NCBI RefSeq assembly: GCF_002210435.1
Contig: NZ_MZMV01000001.1
Location: forward strand, 124,001 to 188,000
Direction of reading: 5' to 3'
Length of the DNA: 64,000 nucleotides
Source: Micromonospora wenchangensis
Lineage (GTDB): Bacteria > Actinomycetota > Actinomycetes > Mycobacteriales > Micromonosporaceae
Of the stretch, positions 46,475 through 55,657 are shown piece by piece (the stretch's first letter is position 1; every line of letters begins with the position of its first letter). A model generated the notes under the pieces. The model saw only the letters and a program-made list of their open reading frames with translations. It was not told the origin of the DNA and did no database searches. A program made the translations under genes and the position numbers.

Positions 46475-47749
46475 ATGGGCAGGTTCACGCGGGGCGGGGC
46501 GATGGCGGGCGCTCTGGTCCTGGCGGCGTCGCTGGCTCTGGCCGGTTGCGGCGGCGACCAGAAGAAGGAAGTCGAGTTCGTCGGCGGCACCGTGGCCACG
46601 CCGAGCGCCGGGGCGGCAACCCCGGCGCAGTCCGACGGCGCGTCGCCGTCGGCGCCGACGGCGGACGGCCTGACGGTCAGTCCGGCGGACGGGGCGAAGG
46701 GCAGACCGGTCAGCACCGAGATCAGCGCCGACCTCCCGGGTGGCGGAAAGGTCTCCTCGGTCACCCTCACCACGGGTGACGGCAAGCAGGTCGGCGGGAA
46801 GATGCGTCTCGACGGCAGTTCCTGGGTGCCGTCGTCGGCCCTGAAGTACAACACCAGGTACAAGGCCACGGTGACCGGCACCGGCGCTGACGGCCAGCCC
46901 CGGCAGGGGGTGAGCACGTTCACCACGATGGCCAAGCCGAAGTCGATGATCGGCTCCGGCCTGTACCTCTTCGACGACCGGACGTACGGCGTGGCCATGC
47001 CGGTGGTGGCCGAGTTCAGCCCGGGTATCCCGAAGAAGGACCGGGCGGCCGTCCAGAAGCGGATGTTCGTCAAGACCGATCCGCCGCAGCCGGGGGCCTG
47101 GCACTGGGTCTCCAACGGCACGCAGGCGTACTACCGGGCACCTGAGTACTGGCAGCCGGGGACGACGTTGAGCGTCCGGATCGCGCTGGCCGGGATTCCG
47201 CTGAGCAACGGCCGGTACGGCAACGTGGACCGGTCGGCCACCGCCAAGATCGGGCGGGCCTTCGAGATGAAGGTGGACAACGCCACCAAGCAGATGGAGG
47301 TCTTCCAGGGCGGCCAGCTGATCAAGACGCTGCCGGTCAGCCTGGGCAAGAAGAGCACCCCGTCCTCCAGCGGCACGATGGTGGTGATGGAGAAGAAGGA
47401 GAAGACCGTCTTCGACACCATGGACGAACCGGACCCGGCCAACCAGTACCGCACCGAGATCGATTTCGCCCAGCGGCTGACCTGGGGCGGCGAGTACATC
47501 CACGCGGCACCGTGGTCCGAGGGGGTGCAGGGCCGGCGGAACGTCTCGCACGGCTGCGTCAACGTGTCGATGGCGATGGGCCGGTGGCTCTTCGCCCAGA
47601 CGAAGGTGGGTGACCCGATCACGGTCAAGGGCACCCCGCGCAAGCTCGAACCGGGCAACGGGTGGACGGCCTGGAGCCTGACCTGGGCGGATTTCGTCAA
47701 GGGCAGCGCGGTGCCGGTGCCGCAGGGCGGTTCGGGTCCACTGGTCTGA
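46475..47749 (+). CDS. L,D-transpeptidase lipoprotein with Ig-like domains
   Basis: 424 residues. A lipoprotein signal (lipobox LALAGC near residue 24) is followed by a Thr/Ala-rich spacer, two Ig-like domains (about 65-270) and a YkuD catalytic domain (about 275-400), with SLGKKSTPSSSG and the active-site SHGCVNVS. This is the layout of mycobacterial LdtMt2-type enzymes, which make 3-3 cross-links in peptidoglycan and resist most penicillins. ATG 46475 follows AGAGGTGGGG. A very similar gene follows, separated by a strong hairpin, so each has its own transcript. Confidence 0.93.
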   Translation: MGRFTRGGAMAGALVLAASLALAGCGGDQKKEVEFVGGTVATPSAGAATPAQSDGASPSAPTADGLTVSPADGAKGRPVSTEISADLPGGGKVSSVTLTTGDGKQVGGKMRLDGSSWVPSSALKYNTRYKATVTGTGADGQPRQGVSTFTTMAKPKSMIGSGLYLFDDRTYGVAMPVVAEFSPGIPKKDRAAVQKRMFVKTDPPQPGAWHWVSNGTQAYYRAPEYWQPGTTLSVRIALAGIPLSNGRYGNVDRSATAKIGRAFEMKVDNATKQMEVFQGGQLIKTLPVSLGKKSTPSSSGTMVVMEKKEKTVFDTMDEPDPANQYRTEIDFAQRLTWGGEYIHAAPWSEGVQGRRNVSHGCVNVSMAMGRWLFAQTKVGDPITVKGTPRKLEPGNGWTAWSLTWADFVKGSAVPVPQGGSGPLV

Positions 47750-47752
47750 CCT

Positions 47753-47789
47753 CCGGTCCGGGTCGGCGTGCCGCGCCGACCCGGACCGG
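47753..47789 (+). terminator. Hairpin terminator of the first L,D-transpeptidase gene
   Basis: Perfect 16-bp arms, CCGGTCCGGGTCGGCG (47753-47768) and its complement (47774-47789), with a 5-nt loop, starting 4 bp after the stop codon. Confidence 0.85.
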
Positions 47790-47921
47790 CACGGGCCGTT
47801 GACCCAGCGTGGTCACGTACCGCCCGGCGGCGTGTTTCAGTTCACCCTTCGCAACCGATGGGCGTGCCGCCGCGTCTGTGAGGGACGATGGGACATCGGG
47901 GACCACGACTGTGAGGGAATC

Positions 47922-49187
47922 ATGCGAGTTGTCCAGGACCACCTGACCGGGCGTACCGGTCGACGCCGGGTGCTCGCGGCGGGGGTCCTCGCCGCGGCGC
48001 TGGCCCTCACCTCCGCCTGCACCGGCTCGGGCGGCGACAAGCCGTCGAGCTGGCAGGGCGGCGGCGAGGAGGCCGCGCCGAAGGCCAGCGCGACGATCAC
48101 CGAGCCGAAGGCCGACGCCACCGACGTCCCGGCCTCCACCGGCATCGTCTTCACCGCCAAGGACGCGAAGGACACCACCGTCGCGCTCACCGACGCCGCC
48201 GGCAAGGCCGTCGAGGGCAAGCTCGCCGCGGACGGCGCGAGCTGGCTGCCCGACGGCGCGCTGGAGTACGGCGGTAAGTACACCGCCACCGTCACGGCGA
48301 CCGGCGAGGACGGCAAGCCGGCCACGGCCACCAGCGCCTTCACGGTGATGGCCAAGCCGGACAAGCAGGTGCGGGTGACCAGCTTCCTCGCCGACAACCA
48401 GGTGGTCGGCGTGGGCATGCCGCTGATCGTGAAGTTCGGTCGGGCCGTCCCGGAGGACTACCGCGACGACGTGCAGCGCCGGATGACGGTCACCAGTACT
48501 CCGGCGCAGGAGGGCGTCTGGCACTGGGTCAGCCCCACCGAGGTCCGCTACCGGCCCAAGGAGTTCTGGCAGCCGGGCACGACGGTCTCGTACCGGGTGC
48601 AGGCCGGTGGGCTGCCGATGGGCGGTGGCTGGTACGGCCGGTCCGACCTGACCGTGGACGTCAAGATCGGCCCGTCGGTGGTGATGCAGGTCGACAACAA
48701 GACCAAGCGGATGACCGTCACCAAGGACGGCAAGGTGGTCAAGACCATCCTGGTCAGCCTGGGCAAGAAGAGCACCCCCTCGTCCAGCGGCACGATGGTG
48801 GTGATCGAGAAGCTGCGCAAGACGGTCTTCGACACCATGGAGGAGCTGGGCCCCGAGGAGGGCTACCGCACCAAGATCGACTATGCCCAGCGGCTCACCT
48901 GGGGTGGCGAGCTCATCCACGCCGCACCCTGGTCCGAGGGGCAGCAGGGCAGCACGAACGTCTCGCACGGCTGCGTCAACGTGTCGATGAAGGACGGTGC
49001 CTGGCTGTTCGCCAACACCAAGATCGGTGACCCGATCACCGTCAAGGGCACCGAACGCAAGCTCCAGAACGGCAACGGCTGGACCGACTGGAACATGAGC
49101 TGGGACGAGTACGTCAAGGGCAGCGCCCTGCCGTATGAGCCGGATGCCGGGAACACGCCGACGCCGAGCGCCGAGCCGACGCCCTGA
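47922..49187 (+). CDS. Second L,D-transpeptidase lipoprotein
   Basis: 421 residues. Lipobox LTSACT near residue 33, Ser/Gly spacer, two Ig-like domains and a YkuD domain with SLGKKSTPSSSG and SHGCVNVS. It is clearly a paralogue of the preceding gene (shared MAKP boundary, WHWVS, WQPGTT, QRLTWGGE, HAAPWSEG) and probably arose by tandem duplication followed by divergence of the N-terminal half. It forms 3-3 peptidoglycan cross-links in the periplasm-like space. ATG 47922 follows GAGGGAATC. It ends with a Pro/Thr-rich tail and its own terminator. Confidence 0.93.
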   Translation: MRVVQDHLTGRTGRRRVLAAGVLAAALALTSACTGSGGDKPSSWQGGGEEAAPKASATITEPKADATDVPASTGIVFTAKDAKDTTVALTDAAGKAVEGKLAADGASWLPDGALEYGGKYTATVTATGEDGKPATATSAFTVMAKPDKQVRVTSFLADNQVVGVGMPLIVKFGRAVPEDYRDDVQRRMTVTSTPAQEGVWHWVSPTEVRYRPKEFWQPGTTVSYRVQAGGLPMGGGWYGRSDLTVDVKIGPSVVMQVDNKTKRMTVTKDGKVVKTILVSLGKKSTPSSSGTMVVIEKLRKTVFDTMEELGPEEGYRTKIDYAQRLTWGGELIHAAPWSEGQQGSTNVSHGCVNVSMKDGAWLFANTKIGDPITVKGTERKLQNGNGWTDWNMSWDEYVKGSALPYEPDAGNTPTPSAEPTP

Positions 49188-49205
49188 CCCTGCGGCACAC
49201 CGCAC

Positions 49206-49239
49206 GGACCGGCCTCCGCCACCCGGCGGGGGCCGGTCC
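49206..49239 (+). terminator. Hairpin terminator of the second L,D-transpeptidase gene
   Basis: GGACCGGCCTCCGCC (49206-49220) pairs with GGCGGGGGCCGGTCC (49225-49239), 15 bp with one G-T pair, starting 18 bp after the stop. Confidence 0.75.
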
Positions 49240-49288
49240 GCGTGTACAGGCACCCCGAACCCGGGGCGGTTCGGGCCCGGAAACGACT

Positions 49289-49314
49289 CAGGCCCCCTCG
49301 GATGAGGGGGCCTG
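49289..49314 (-). terminator. Hairpin downstream of tRNA-His
   Basis: Perfect 11-bp arms, CAGGCCCCCTC (49289-49299) and its complement (49304-49314), with a 4-nt GGAT loop. It lies 23 bp beyond the tRNA 3' end. Confidence 0.75.
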
Positions 49315-49337
49315 CGGTGGATAACATCCACTAACCG

Positions 49338-49410
49338 GGTGACTGATGGGAATTGAACCCACGACAACCGGGACCACAACCCGGTGCTCTGCCAACTGAG
49401 CTACAGCCAC
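49338..49410 (-). tRNA. tRNA-His (anticodon GTG)
   Basis: 73 nt, CCA not encoded. Acceptor GTGGCTG/CAGTCAC, D arm GCTC/GAGC, anticodon loop TTGTGGT with GTG (complement of 49375-49377), T loop TTCAATT. The base before the acceptor (complement of 49411) is G and the discriminator is C, giving the extra G-1:C73 pair typical of bacterial tRNA-His. Confidence 0.95.
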
Positions 49411-49509
49411 CATGCCGTCCGCGCCGGTTTCCCGGGCGGGTGCGGACTAATAATAGCCACACCCGGGCGGGGCCCGTCCAGCGGGTTCCGCCCATCGGCG
49501 GGCACCGGC

Positions 49510-50100
49510 CTAGAGCTGCGCCGCGATCGCCTTCGCCGTCTCGACGTCCGGGCCGGGCAGCGGCACGAACAGGGTGCGCCGGTAGTACTCCAGCTCGCGG
49601 ATGCTCTCCCGGATGTCGGCCAGGGCCCGGTGCGCCAGCCCCTTGCGCGGCTGGCCGAAGTACACCCGGGGGTACCAGCGCCGGCACAGCTCCTTGATCG
49701 ACGACACGTCGATCATGCGGTAGTGCAGGTGGGCGTCGAGCCGGGTCATGTCCCGGGCGATGAAGCCCCGGTCGGTGGCGATCGAGTTGCCGCACAGCGG
49801 CGCGGTACGCGGGTCCTTCACGTGGCTGGTGACGTACTCCAGGACCAGGTCCTCGGCTTCGGCGAGGGTGACCGTGGAGCGGCGTACCTCCTCGGTGAGC
49901 CCGGACTTGGCGTGCATGGTGCGGACGATCTCCGGCATCGCCTCCAGGGCCGCCTCGTCGGCGTGGATGACCACGTCCACGCCCTCCCCCAGCACGTTGA
50001 GGTCGGGGTCGGTGACCAGTGCGGCCACCTCGATCAGCTTGTCGCTGCCGAGGTCGAGCCCGGTCATCTCACAGTCGATCCAGACGAGAAGGTCAGCCAC
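49510..50100 (-). CDS. orn: Oligoribonuclease
   Basis: 196 residues, the usual Orn length. It is a DEDDh 3'-5' exonuclease: [13 protein letters not shown] (Asp and Glu of ExoI motif), [12 protein letters not shown] (ExoII), and [12 protein letters not shown] with the catalytic His and Asp. It degrades 2-5 nt RNAs, including pGpG from cyclic di-GMP turnover, in the cytoplasm. The ATG at 50100 encodes MADLLVW; no strong ribosome site is apparent. It is divergent from the GT87 gene. tRNA-His lies downstream in the same direction. Confidence 0.95.
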   Translation of the reverse strand: MADLLVWIDCEMTGLDLGSDKLIEVAALVTDPDLNVLGEGVDVVIHADEAALEAMPEIVRTMHAKSGLTEEVRRSTVTLAEAEDLVLEYVTSHVKDPRTAPLCGNSIATDRGFIARDMTRLDAHLHYRMIDVSSIKELCRRWYPRVYFGQPRKGLAHRALADIRESIRELEYYRRTLFVPLPGPDVETAKAIAAQL

Positions 50101-50173
50101 CGGAACAGACTACGCGCAGCCCAGGTGCCCGCGCCTCGGCACCGTCGCGGGGTGGGACCGCTAGGGTTTCCCC

Positions 50174-51454
50174 GTGCCCGCCGAATCCGTCGCGTCCCCC
50201 GTCACCGCCCCGGAGGACCAGCGAAGTCGTACGGTCCGCCGGGTCGTCACGGTGCTGGCGCTGGCGGCCGTGCTGCCGGCGCTCTACCTGCCGGGCCTGG
50301 TGCACGACTTCTTCGACCTGAAGATCTACATGCGGGCGATGGACTGGTGGGCGTCCGGGCACCCGCTCTACGACTACGTGCAGCCCGACCGGGTGCAGGG
50401 TGAGCTGTACTTCACGTACCCGCCGTTCAGCGCCCTGCTGCTGCGGCCGTTCGGGGTGCTGCCGCTGGGCCTGACCATCGTCATCTTCACGGCGCTGACC
50501 TGCGTCGCCGTCGTGGTCACCACCCGCTGGCTGGTGACCCCGGTGATCGCCCGGCACGGTCTGCACCGCAGGTACGCGCTCACCGTGGCGGTGCTGCTGG
50601 TCTTCGCGGTGGAGAGCACCCGGGAGACGATCACCTTCGGTCAGATCAACATGCTGCTGGTGGTGCTGATCCTGGCCGACCTGCTCTTCGCCGTACCGCA
50701 GGCGCGGCGCTGGGCCGGGGTGGGCGTCGGGCTGGCCACGGCGCTCAAGCTCTTCCCGGGCATCTTCATCGTCTACCTGCTGGTGACCCGGCGGTGGCGG
50801 GCGGCGGTGGTGGCGAGTGTCACGGCGGCGGCGGCGACGCTGCTGGCCGGCGCGGTCGCCCCCCGCGACTCGTGGCGGTTCTGGACCCACGAGCTGTGGG
50901 CCACCGACCGGGTGGGTCGCACCGACTACACCGGCAACCAGTCACTGTTCGGGCTGCTCAGCCGGATCGACGCGCCGCAGGAGCCGAACCGGCTGCTCTG
51001 GCTGGTGCTGGTCGTGGCGATCCTCGGGTACGGGTTGTGGCGGGCGGCCCGTGCCGCCGGGAGCGGCGACTGGCTGACCGGCCTCACCCTCACCGGGCTG
51101 GTCGGCGGTCTGGTCAGCCCGATCACCTGGACCCACCACATCTACTGGTTCATCCCGGCGGTGGTGGTGCTGGTGGACGCCGCGCTCGACGCCGACCCGG
51201 AGACCCCGGCGGGGGCGCGACGTCGGCGGCGGCTGCTCACCCTCGCCACCGGCACCGGCCTGGTGATCGTCTACGGGGTGGTCTCGTTCTACGACTGGGG
51301 GGTGGCCCCGGCCCGTACGGACAACCCCTGGGAGTTCCTGCTGCGCAACGCGTACGTGCTGCTGGCGCTGCTGCTGCTCGTGCTGCTGCCGGTCCGCCGG
51401 GAGCGCAGCCGGGAGCGGGAGCCGGTGCACGCCGCCGGCCGGCAGCATCAATAG
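50174..51454 (+). CDS. GT87-family polytopic mannosyltransferase-like protein
   Basis: 426 residues with about ten membrane helices. After the first helix comes FFDLKIYMRAMDWW, the periplasmic Asp-rich loop expected for C-type polyprenol-phosphate-mannose-dependent glycosyltransferases (DUF2029/GT87). Other landmarks are YFTYPPFSALLL, TFGQINMLL and GLATALKLFPG. Such enzymes extend lipomannan-type glycans or modify secreted proteins; the acceptor here is unknown. GTG 50174 fits the divergent spacing from orn. A pair of hairpins follows the stop. Confidence 0.85.
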   Translation: MPAESVASPVTAPEDQRSRTVRRVVTVLALAAVLPALYLPGLVHDFFDLKIYMRAMDWWASGHPLYDYVQPDRVQGELYFTYPPFSALLLRPFGVLPLGLTIVIFTALTCVAVVVTTRWLVTPVIARHGLHRRYALTVAVLLVFAVESTRETITFGQINMLLVVLILADLLFAVPQARRWAGVGVGLATALKLFPGIFIVYLLVTRRWRAAVVASVTAAAATLLAGAVAPRDSWRFWTHELWATDRVGRTDYTGNQSLFGLLSRIDAPQEPNRLLWLVLVVAILGYGLWRAARAAGSGDWLTGLTLTGLVGGLVSPITWTHHIYWFIPAVVVLVDAALDADPETPAGARRRRRLLTLATGTGLVIVYGVVSFYDWGVAPARTDNPWEFLLRNAYVLLALLLLVLLPVRRERSREREPVHAAGRQHQ

Positions 51455-51535
51455 GACAGATATTTCCTTCTACGACCTTTGGCGCTAATCTGGGGTCAGT
51501 CGGTCACGACCCACAGCACACCGATCCCCCGGTGA

Positions 51536-51570
51536 GACGGCCCTCCGCGTCGGCAGCGCGGAGGGCCGTC
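51536..51570. terminator. Hairpin downstream of the GT87 gene
   Basis: Perfect 14-bp arms, GACGGCCCTCCGCG (51536-51549) and its complement (51557-51570), with a 7-nt loop, between two convergent genes. Confidence 0.75.
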
Positions 51571-51616
51571 ACCGCGTCCGGGCCTGTCCGGCACCGCGTC
51601 GGGGGGCGGCGACGCG

Positions 51617-51649
51617 ACCGGCCCGCCGGACGGGGTCCGACGGGCCGGT
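51617..51649 (-). terminator. Hairpin downstream of the YcnI gene
   Basis: ACCGGCCCG (51617-51625) pairs with CGGGCCGGT (51641-51649). An inner CGGAC/GTCCG stem extends it to a long, once-bulged hairpin 14 bp past the YcnI stop. Confidence 0.7.
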
Positions 51650-51663
51650 GCGGGTGGTACGGG

Positions 51664-52398
51664 TCAGGACTTCGGCGTCGGCTCCCGCCTCGTCCGGGCG
51701 AAGGCCAGCCCGCCGAGGGCCAGCCCACCGAGGCCGGCCAGCAGACCGGCGACGCCCAGCACGACCGCCGTCGACCCCGCGTCGTCGTCATCGTCGTCGT
51801 CCTTCGCGGCCGGCGCGCCCGCCGCCGCCGGTGCCGCCGAGGGGGACGCGGCCGCCGCCGTCAGGGTCAGCACCGGCGCCGGGTTCTCCGGCTCCTCCGC
51901 ACCCGGGGTGGGCTCCTCGATCCAGCGCGACACGTTGCCGTCGGAGTAGGTCTGGAGCGTCTTGAAGACCATCCTGTCCACCTGCGGCAGCGGACCCAGC
52001 GAGATCGGGAACTCCTGGAACTCGCCAGGCTTGACGCCGCCGCCGGCGGCGGCCGTCCAGGTGAGCTTCGACACCGCCTCGGTGAGCTGGCTGCCGTGCA
52101 CCTCGATCGGCGGGTCCACCTTGCGCTTCTCCACCGCGACCGTCCACCCCGGCACCGGCATCGTGGAGACCGAGCCGACCGGGGCGTTCTCCGGCAGGTT
52201 CACCTCGATCTTGACGGTGGAGGCGGTGTCGCTCTCGTTGGGCACCCGGACGGCGAACCGGCCGTAACTGCCCTGGGTCGCCTCCTTCGGGTTGACCGTG
52301 ACGTGCGCCGCGGCCGGCCCGGCGAAGCCGAGCACCGTGGCGGTGACGGCGGCGAGGGTGAGCGCGGCGGCGGAGGCGGAGCGCCGGAGACGGATCAT
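51664..52398 (-). CDS. YcnI-like copper-associated membrane-anchored protein
   Basis: 244 residues. A signal peptide ends at AAA before His32, so the mature protein would start HVTVNPKEA, the Cu(II)-binding His of YcnI (DUF1775) domains. The domain runs to about residue 165, with the WTVAVEK Trp region and an FPISLGPLP strand. An acidic Asp-run linker and one C-terminal transmembrane helix with a basic tail follow. It probably delivers or stores copper outside the membrane. ATG 52398 is 17 bp after the CopC-CopD stop in the same direction. Confidence 0.9.
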   Translation of the reverse strand: MIRLRRSASAAALTLAAVTATVLGFAGPAAAHVTVNPKEATQGSYGRFAVRVPNESDTASTVKIEVNLPENAPVGSVSTMPVPGWTVAVEKRKVDPPIEVHGSQLTEAVSKLTWTAAAGGGVKPGEFQEFPISLGPLPQVDRMVFKTLQTYSDGNVSRWIEEPTPGAEEPENPAPVLTLTAAAASPSAAPAAAGAPAAKDDDDDDDAGSTAVVLGVAGLLAGLGGLALGGLAFARTRREPTPKS

Positions 52399-52415
52399 CT
52401 GGGACGGGCCCTTCT

Positions 52416-54071
52416 TTACTTGATCGGCACGGTGGCGGTCACCGTGGCCTGGTCGATGTCGGACGTACGGACCGTGAAACGCAGTTGCCACTCACCCGCC
52501 GACGGGAAGCTGAACTCCCCGGTCGCATGGTTGTCGGTGAGCTTGAGCAGCGGAATGTCGATCGCTTCGACACCGGCCGAGGGCAGCGCGGCCGTGGCCT
52601 TCCACTCCACCACCGGCTGCGGCCGGTTGTCCGGCGTGTACGCGTACAGGTGCATCGAGTTGTTGCCCCGCTCGGCCGGGTCCAGCTCCACCTGGAGCGA
52701 GTAGATCGGGCTGGTCAACGTGGTCGAGTAGTAGCCGGCCTCGGCACCGGCCCCGCCGTCGACGGCGGTCCGGGCCGGCGGGGTCTGCACCAGGGTCGCC
52801 GTCACCCCCAGGATCACCGCGGTGATCGCCAGCTCCACCCACACCGCGCGCCGCACCGGCAGCGGCCGGGCCGCCGCGGTCCGCCGCCGCACCAACTGCC
52901 GGGAGTACGCGGCCACGGCCACCACCAGCGCGAACAGCCCGATCTTGGCGAGCAGCAGCCGGCCGTACGTGGTGCCGGTGAGGGCCTGGAGAGTGCCCAC
53001 CTCGATCAGCCCCTGCACGACACCGGCCAGCAGCAACGCCGCCACCGCCAGCGCCGCCCAGCGGGACCAGATCGGCAGGATCGCCCCCAGCTCCCGCTCG
53101 TCGGCCCGGCGCAGCAGGAACCCGGCCAGCATCACCAGACCGCCCACCCAGACCGCCATGCTGCCCAGGTGCACCGCGTCGACGAGCACCGACACCGCCG
53201 GGGCCGGGGAGGCCGCCGGGTGCCCGGCCAGCGGCCAGGTGAACAGCCCGGCCACCCCGAGCCCGGTGAGGATGATCCCGTCGGTACGCCCCACCGGCCC
53301 CCGGGTCAGCGGCCGGAGCAGGAACACCGCCGCCGCGAGCAGGCCCAGCCGGATCAGGTGCGCGGTGCCGTAGCCGCTGCCCAGCACCTCGGACAGGCCC
53401 TCCCCGGTGACGTCGAACAACCCCCCACCGGCGGTGTACGGCACCTGCATCCACACCTCGGCCACCGTCGCGACGGCGAGCAGCCCCACGCCGGACCAGA
53501 GCAGCCGGGCCGGCCCCCGCCGGGCCAGCCGCAGCGGCCAGAGCGCGGCCAGCACCAGCGCCGGACCCACCACCAGCAGCAGGCCCGCGTACCCCAGGTA
53601 CTTGGTCACCTTCACGCCCACGCCGACCACCGGGTCGGCCCGGCTGTCCGAGCCGGAGTCGGTCGGCGGCGTCGACGGCGCACCCACCGAGTAGGTGAAC
53701 GCCCCGGACACCGGGTGGCTGTCGGCGGAGATCACCCGGTAGCTGACCAGGTAGGTGCCCTGCGGTCCGGCCGGGTCCACCCCGATCGTCACCACCGACC
53801 CCTCGAACCGGGGCTCACCCCGGTCGGCCCGGGAGCCGTCCGGCGCGATGATCCGTACCTTGTCGGGTACCTTGCGGACCGACTCGCTGAACGTCAGCAC
53901 CACCTCTGACGGGGCGCTCGGCACCACGGACGAGGCCACCGGGCTGCTGCTGGAGAGCACGGCGTGGGCGCTCGCCGGCCCGGCCGGGGCGAGCAGCAGG
54001 GCGACGAGGGTGACCAGCAGGCCGGCGGCGGCCCCCAGCCGGGCCAGCCGGCGACGATCGACTGCGTTCAT
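52416..54071 (-). CDS. CopC-CopD fusion copper-resistance/import protein
   Basis: 551 residues. The signal peptide ends at ASA before His36 (HAVLSSSSP), the N-terminal copper ligand of CopC. The CopC domain extends to about 130, with DSHPVSGAFTYSV. Then about eight membrane helices form a CopD domain, including HLGSMAVWVGGL with its conserved His. A C-terminal ~150-residue soluble beta-domain (LQVELDPAERGNN) resembles FixH/YtkA-type domains. It likely moves copper across the membrane for cuproenzymes. ATG 54071 follows GGCGGG. It is co-transcribed with ycnI. Confidence 0.9.
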   Translation of the reverse strand: MNAVDRRRLARLGAAAGLLVTLVALLLAPAGPASAHAVLSSSSPVASSVVPSAPSEVVLTFSESVRKVPDKVRIIAPDGSRADRGEPRFEGSVVTIGVDPAGPQGTYLVSYRVISADSHPVSGAFTYSVGAPSTPPTDSGSDSRADPVVGVGVKVTKYLGYAGLLLVVGPALVLAALWPLRLARRGPARLLWSGVGLLAVATVAEVWMQVPYTAGGGLFDVTGEGLSEVLGSGYGTAHLIRLGLLAAAVFLLRPLTRGPVGRTDGIILTGLGVAGLFTWPLAGHPAASPAPAVSVLVDAVHLGSMAVWVGGLVMLAGFLLRRADERELGAILPIWSRWAALAVAALLLAGVVQGLIEVGTLQALTGTTYGRLLLAKIGLFALVVAVAAYSRQLVRRRTAAARPLPVRRAVWVELAITAVILGVTATLVQTPPARTAVDGGAGAEAGYYSTTLTSPIYSLQVELDPAERGNNSMHLYAYTPDNRPQPVVEWKATAALPSAGVEAIDIPLLKLTDNHATGEFSFPSAGEWQLRFTVRTSDIDQATVTATVPIK

Positions 54072-54423
54072 CCCGCCATGCTCGCTGACCGCAGGCCGGT
54101 ACGCCCACCCGGCCACCCCGTGACGGCACGGGTCGTCCACGGCGGCCGGGGCGCCTGCCGCAGGTGGTGGGGCGTCATGAGCAGGTAGTCGTACGGCGGC
54201 GGGAAAAAGTTCCCGGCGTGAGCGGGACCATGGAAAGGGCCGAAGGACCCTGCCCGCCCCCACCACGCCGCGTAGCCTGGCTTGTCGTGATCCCCGCTCA
54301 CCGCGACCCCTCCGCCACCGGCCGTAGCGGGCCACCGCCCGGCCCCGACCGGCCCCCGGTGCCCCGGCCGGCGACCCGGCGACCGGTCACCCCGGGGAAC
54401 CCGCCGGCCGGGCGGGACGACCA
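54072..54423. other. Divergent intergenic region between copper and thiol genes
   Basis: About 350 bp without a gene. It must hold the promoters of the leftward CopC-CopD gene and the rightward MauE-like gene. I see no clear metal-regulator palindrome; the sequence is ordinary high-GC with a Pro/Arg-like bias. Confidence 0.35.
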
Positions 54424-54954
54424 ATGAGGGTGACCACCACACGCGGCCCGGCCGGCCGCTGGCCGCTCGTCCGCCCCTGGCTCGGCGTCGCCGCCCGGCT
54501 CGGCCTGGCCGCCGTCTGGCTGTACGCCGGCGCGACCAAGGTCGGTGACCTCGCCGCCTCCGGCCGGGCGGTCAACGCGTACCAGGTGATGCCCTACGAG
54601 GTGGCGACGGCGATCGGGGCCGCGCTGCCGTTCGTGGAACTGGCGCTGGGCCTGCTCCTGCTCGCCGGGCTGGCGACCCGGCTGAGCGCCGGGATCTCCG
54701 CCGCGCTGCTGGTGGTCTTCGTCGCCGGCATCGCCTCGGCCTGGGCCCGCGGCCTGGCCATCGACTGCGGGTGCTTCGGCAGCGGCGGGCAGCTCGCCGC
54801 CGGCCAGTCCCCGAGCTACCTCCCGGAGATCCTCCGGGACCTGGGATTCCTGGCCCTGGCCGGATTCCTGCTGATCTGGCCCCGCACCCCGTTCTCGGTG
54901 GACGGCTGGCTCGCGGGCGACCCATCCGTGGAGGACGACGATGAGCAGTCGTAA
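54424..54954 (+). CDS. MauE/DoxX-type membrane protein
   Basis: 176 residues with four membrane helices (about 25-45, 62-82, 88-108, 137-155). The loop after helix 3 carries CGCFG, the Cys pair typical of MauE proteins that support disulfide chemistry. The first helix has WLYAGATKVGDL, common to DoxX-like members. It probably reoxidises or reduces the DsbA-like protein encoded next, with which it overlaps by 14 nt. The ATG at 54424 begins in the MRVTTTRG context without a strong ribosome site. Confidence 0.88.
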   Translation: MRVTTTRGPAGRWPLVRPWLGVAARLGLAAVWLYAGATKVGDLAASGRAVNAYQVMPYEVATAIGAALPFVELALGLLLLAGLATRLSAGISAALLVVFVAGIASAWARGLAIDCGCFGSGGQLAAGQSPSYLPEILRDLGFLALAGFLLIWPRTPFSVDGWLAGDPSVEDDDEQS

Positions 54955-55657
54955 GGGACGCAACCAGGCCGCGCGGGTGGTCCGCGAACAGATCGCCCGG
55001 GAGAAGCGCCGCAAGCGGACCCTGTGGACCTCAGTCGGGGCGGTGGTGGTGCTGGTGATCGCCGGCCTGATCGGGTGGAGCGTCTACTCCAGCCAGAAGT
55101 CGGACACCTTCACCGCCCCGCCCGGCGCGAACGACGCCGGCACCGGCATCGTGCTCGGCACCGGACCGGTCACCATCGACCTCTACGAGGACTACCTCTG
55201 CCCGGCCTGCAAACAGTTCCAGCAGACCAGCGGCGAGACCGTCAACCAGCTGGTCTCCGCCGGCAAGGCCAGGGTGGTCTTCCACCCGGTCGCCTACCTC
55301 AACCGGTTCTCCACCACCGAATACTCCACCCGCTCCTCGGCCGCGTCCGGCTGCGCCGCCAAGGGCGGCAGGTTCAAGGAGTTCACCGACGCGCTGTTCG
55401 CCCAGCAGCCCGCCGAGGGCAGCGCCGGGCTGAGCAACGACCAGCTGATCGACATCGGCGCGGGCGTCGGGCTGAACAGGGACGACTTCGGCTCCTGCGT
55501 CAGGGACGGCACGTACACGGCGTGGACCGAACACGTCACCGACGACGCCAGCAAGGCCGGGGTCACCGGCACCCCGACCATCAAGGTGAACGGCACCGCC
55601 GTGGAGGACCGCAGCCCGGCGGGCATCACCGCGGCCGTGGAGGCGGCCGGCAAGTGA
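54941..55657 (+). CDS. Membrane-anchored DsbA-like thioredoxin-fold protein
   Basis: 238 residues. A basic N-terminus and one transmembrane helix (about 28-50) anchor the protein. The extracytoplasmic thioredoxin-fold domain has DLYEDYLCPACKQFQ, with CPAC the active site, and a cis-Pro segment GVTGTPTIKVNG. Two more Cys (in SGCAAKGG and FGSCV) may form a structural disulfide. It likely catalyses disulfide formation in secreted proteins. ATG 54941 follows GGAGGACGACG. It overlaps MauE upstream by 14 nt and the next gene by GTGA. Confidence 0.9.
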   Translation: MSSRKGRNQAARVVREQIAREKRRKRTLWTSVGAVVVLVIAGLIGWSVYSSQKSDTFTAPPGANDAGTGIVLGTGPVTIDLYEDYLCPACKQFQQTSGETVNQLVSAGKARVVFHPVAYLNRFSTTEYSTRSSAASGCAAKGGRFKEFTDALFAQQPAEGSAGLSNDQLIDIGAGVGLNRDDFGSCVRDGTYTAWTEHVTDDASKAGVTGTPTIKVNGTAVEDRSPAGITAAVEAAGK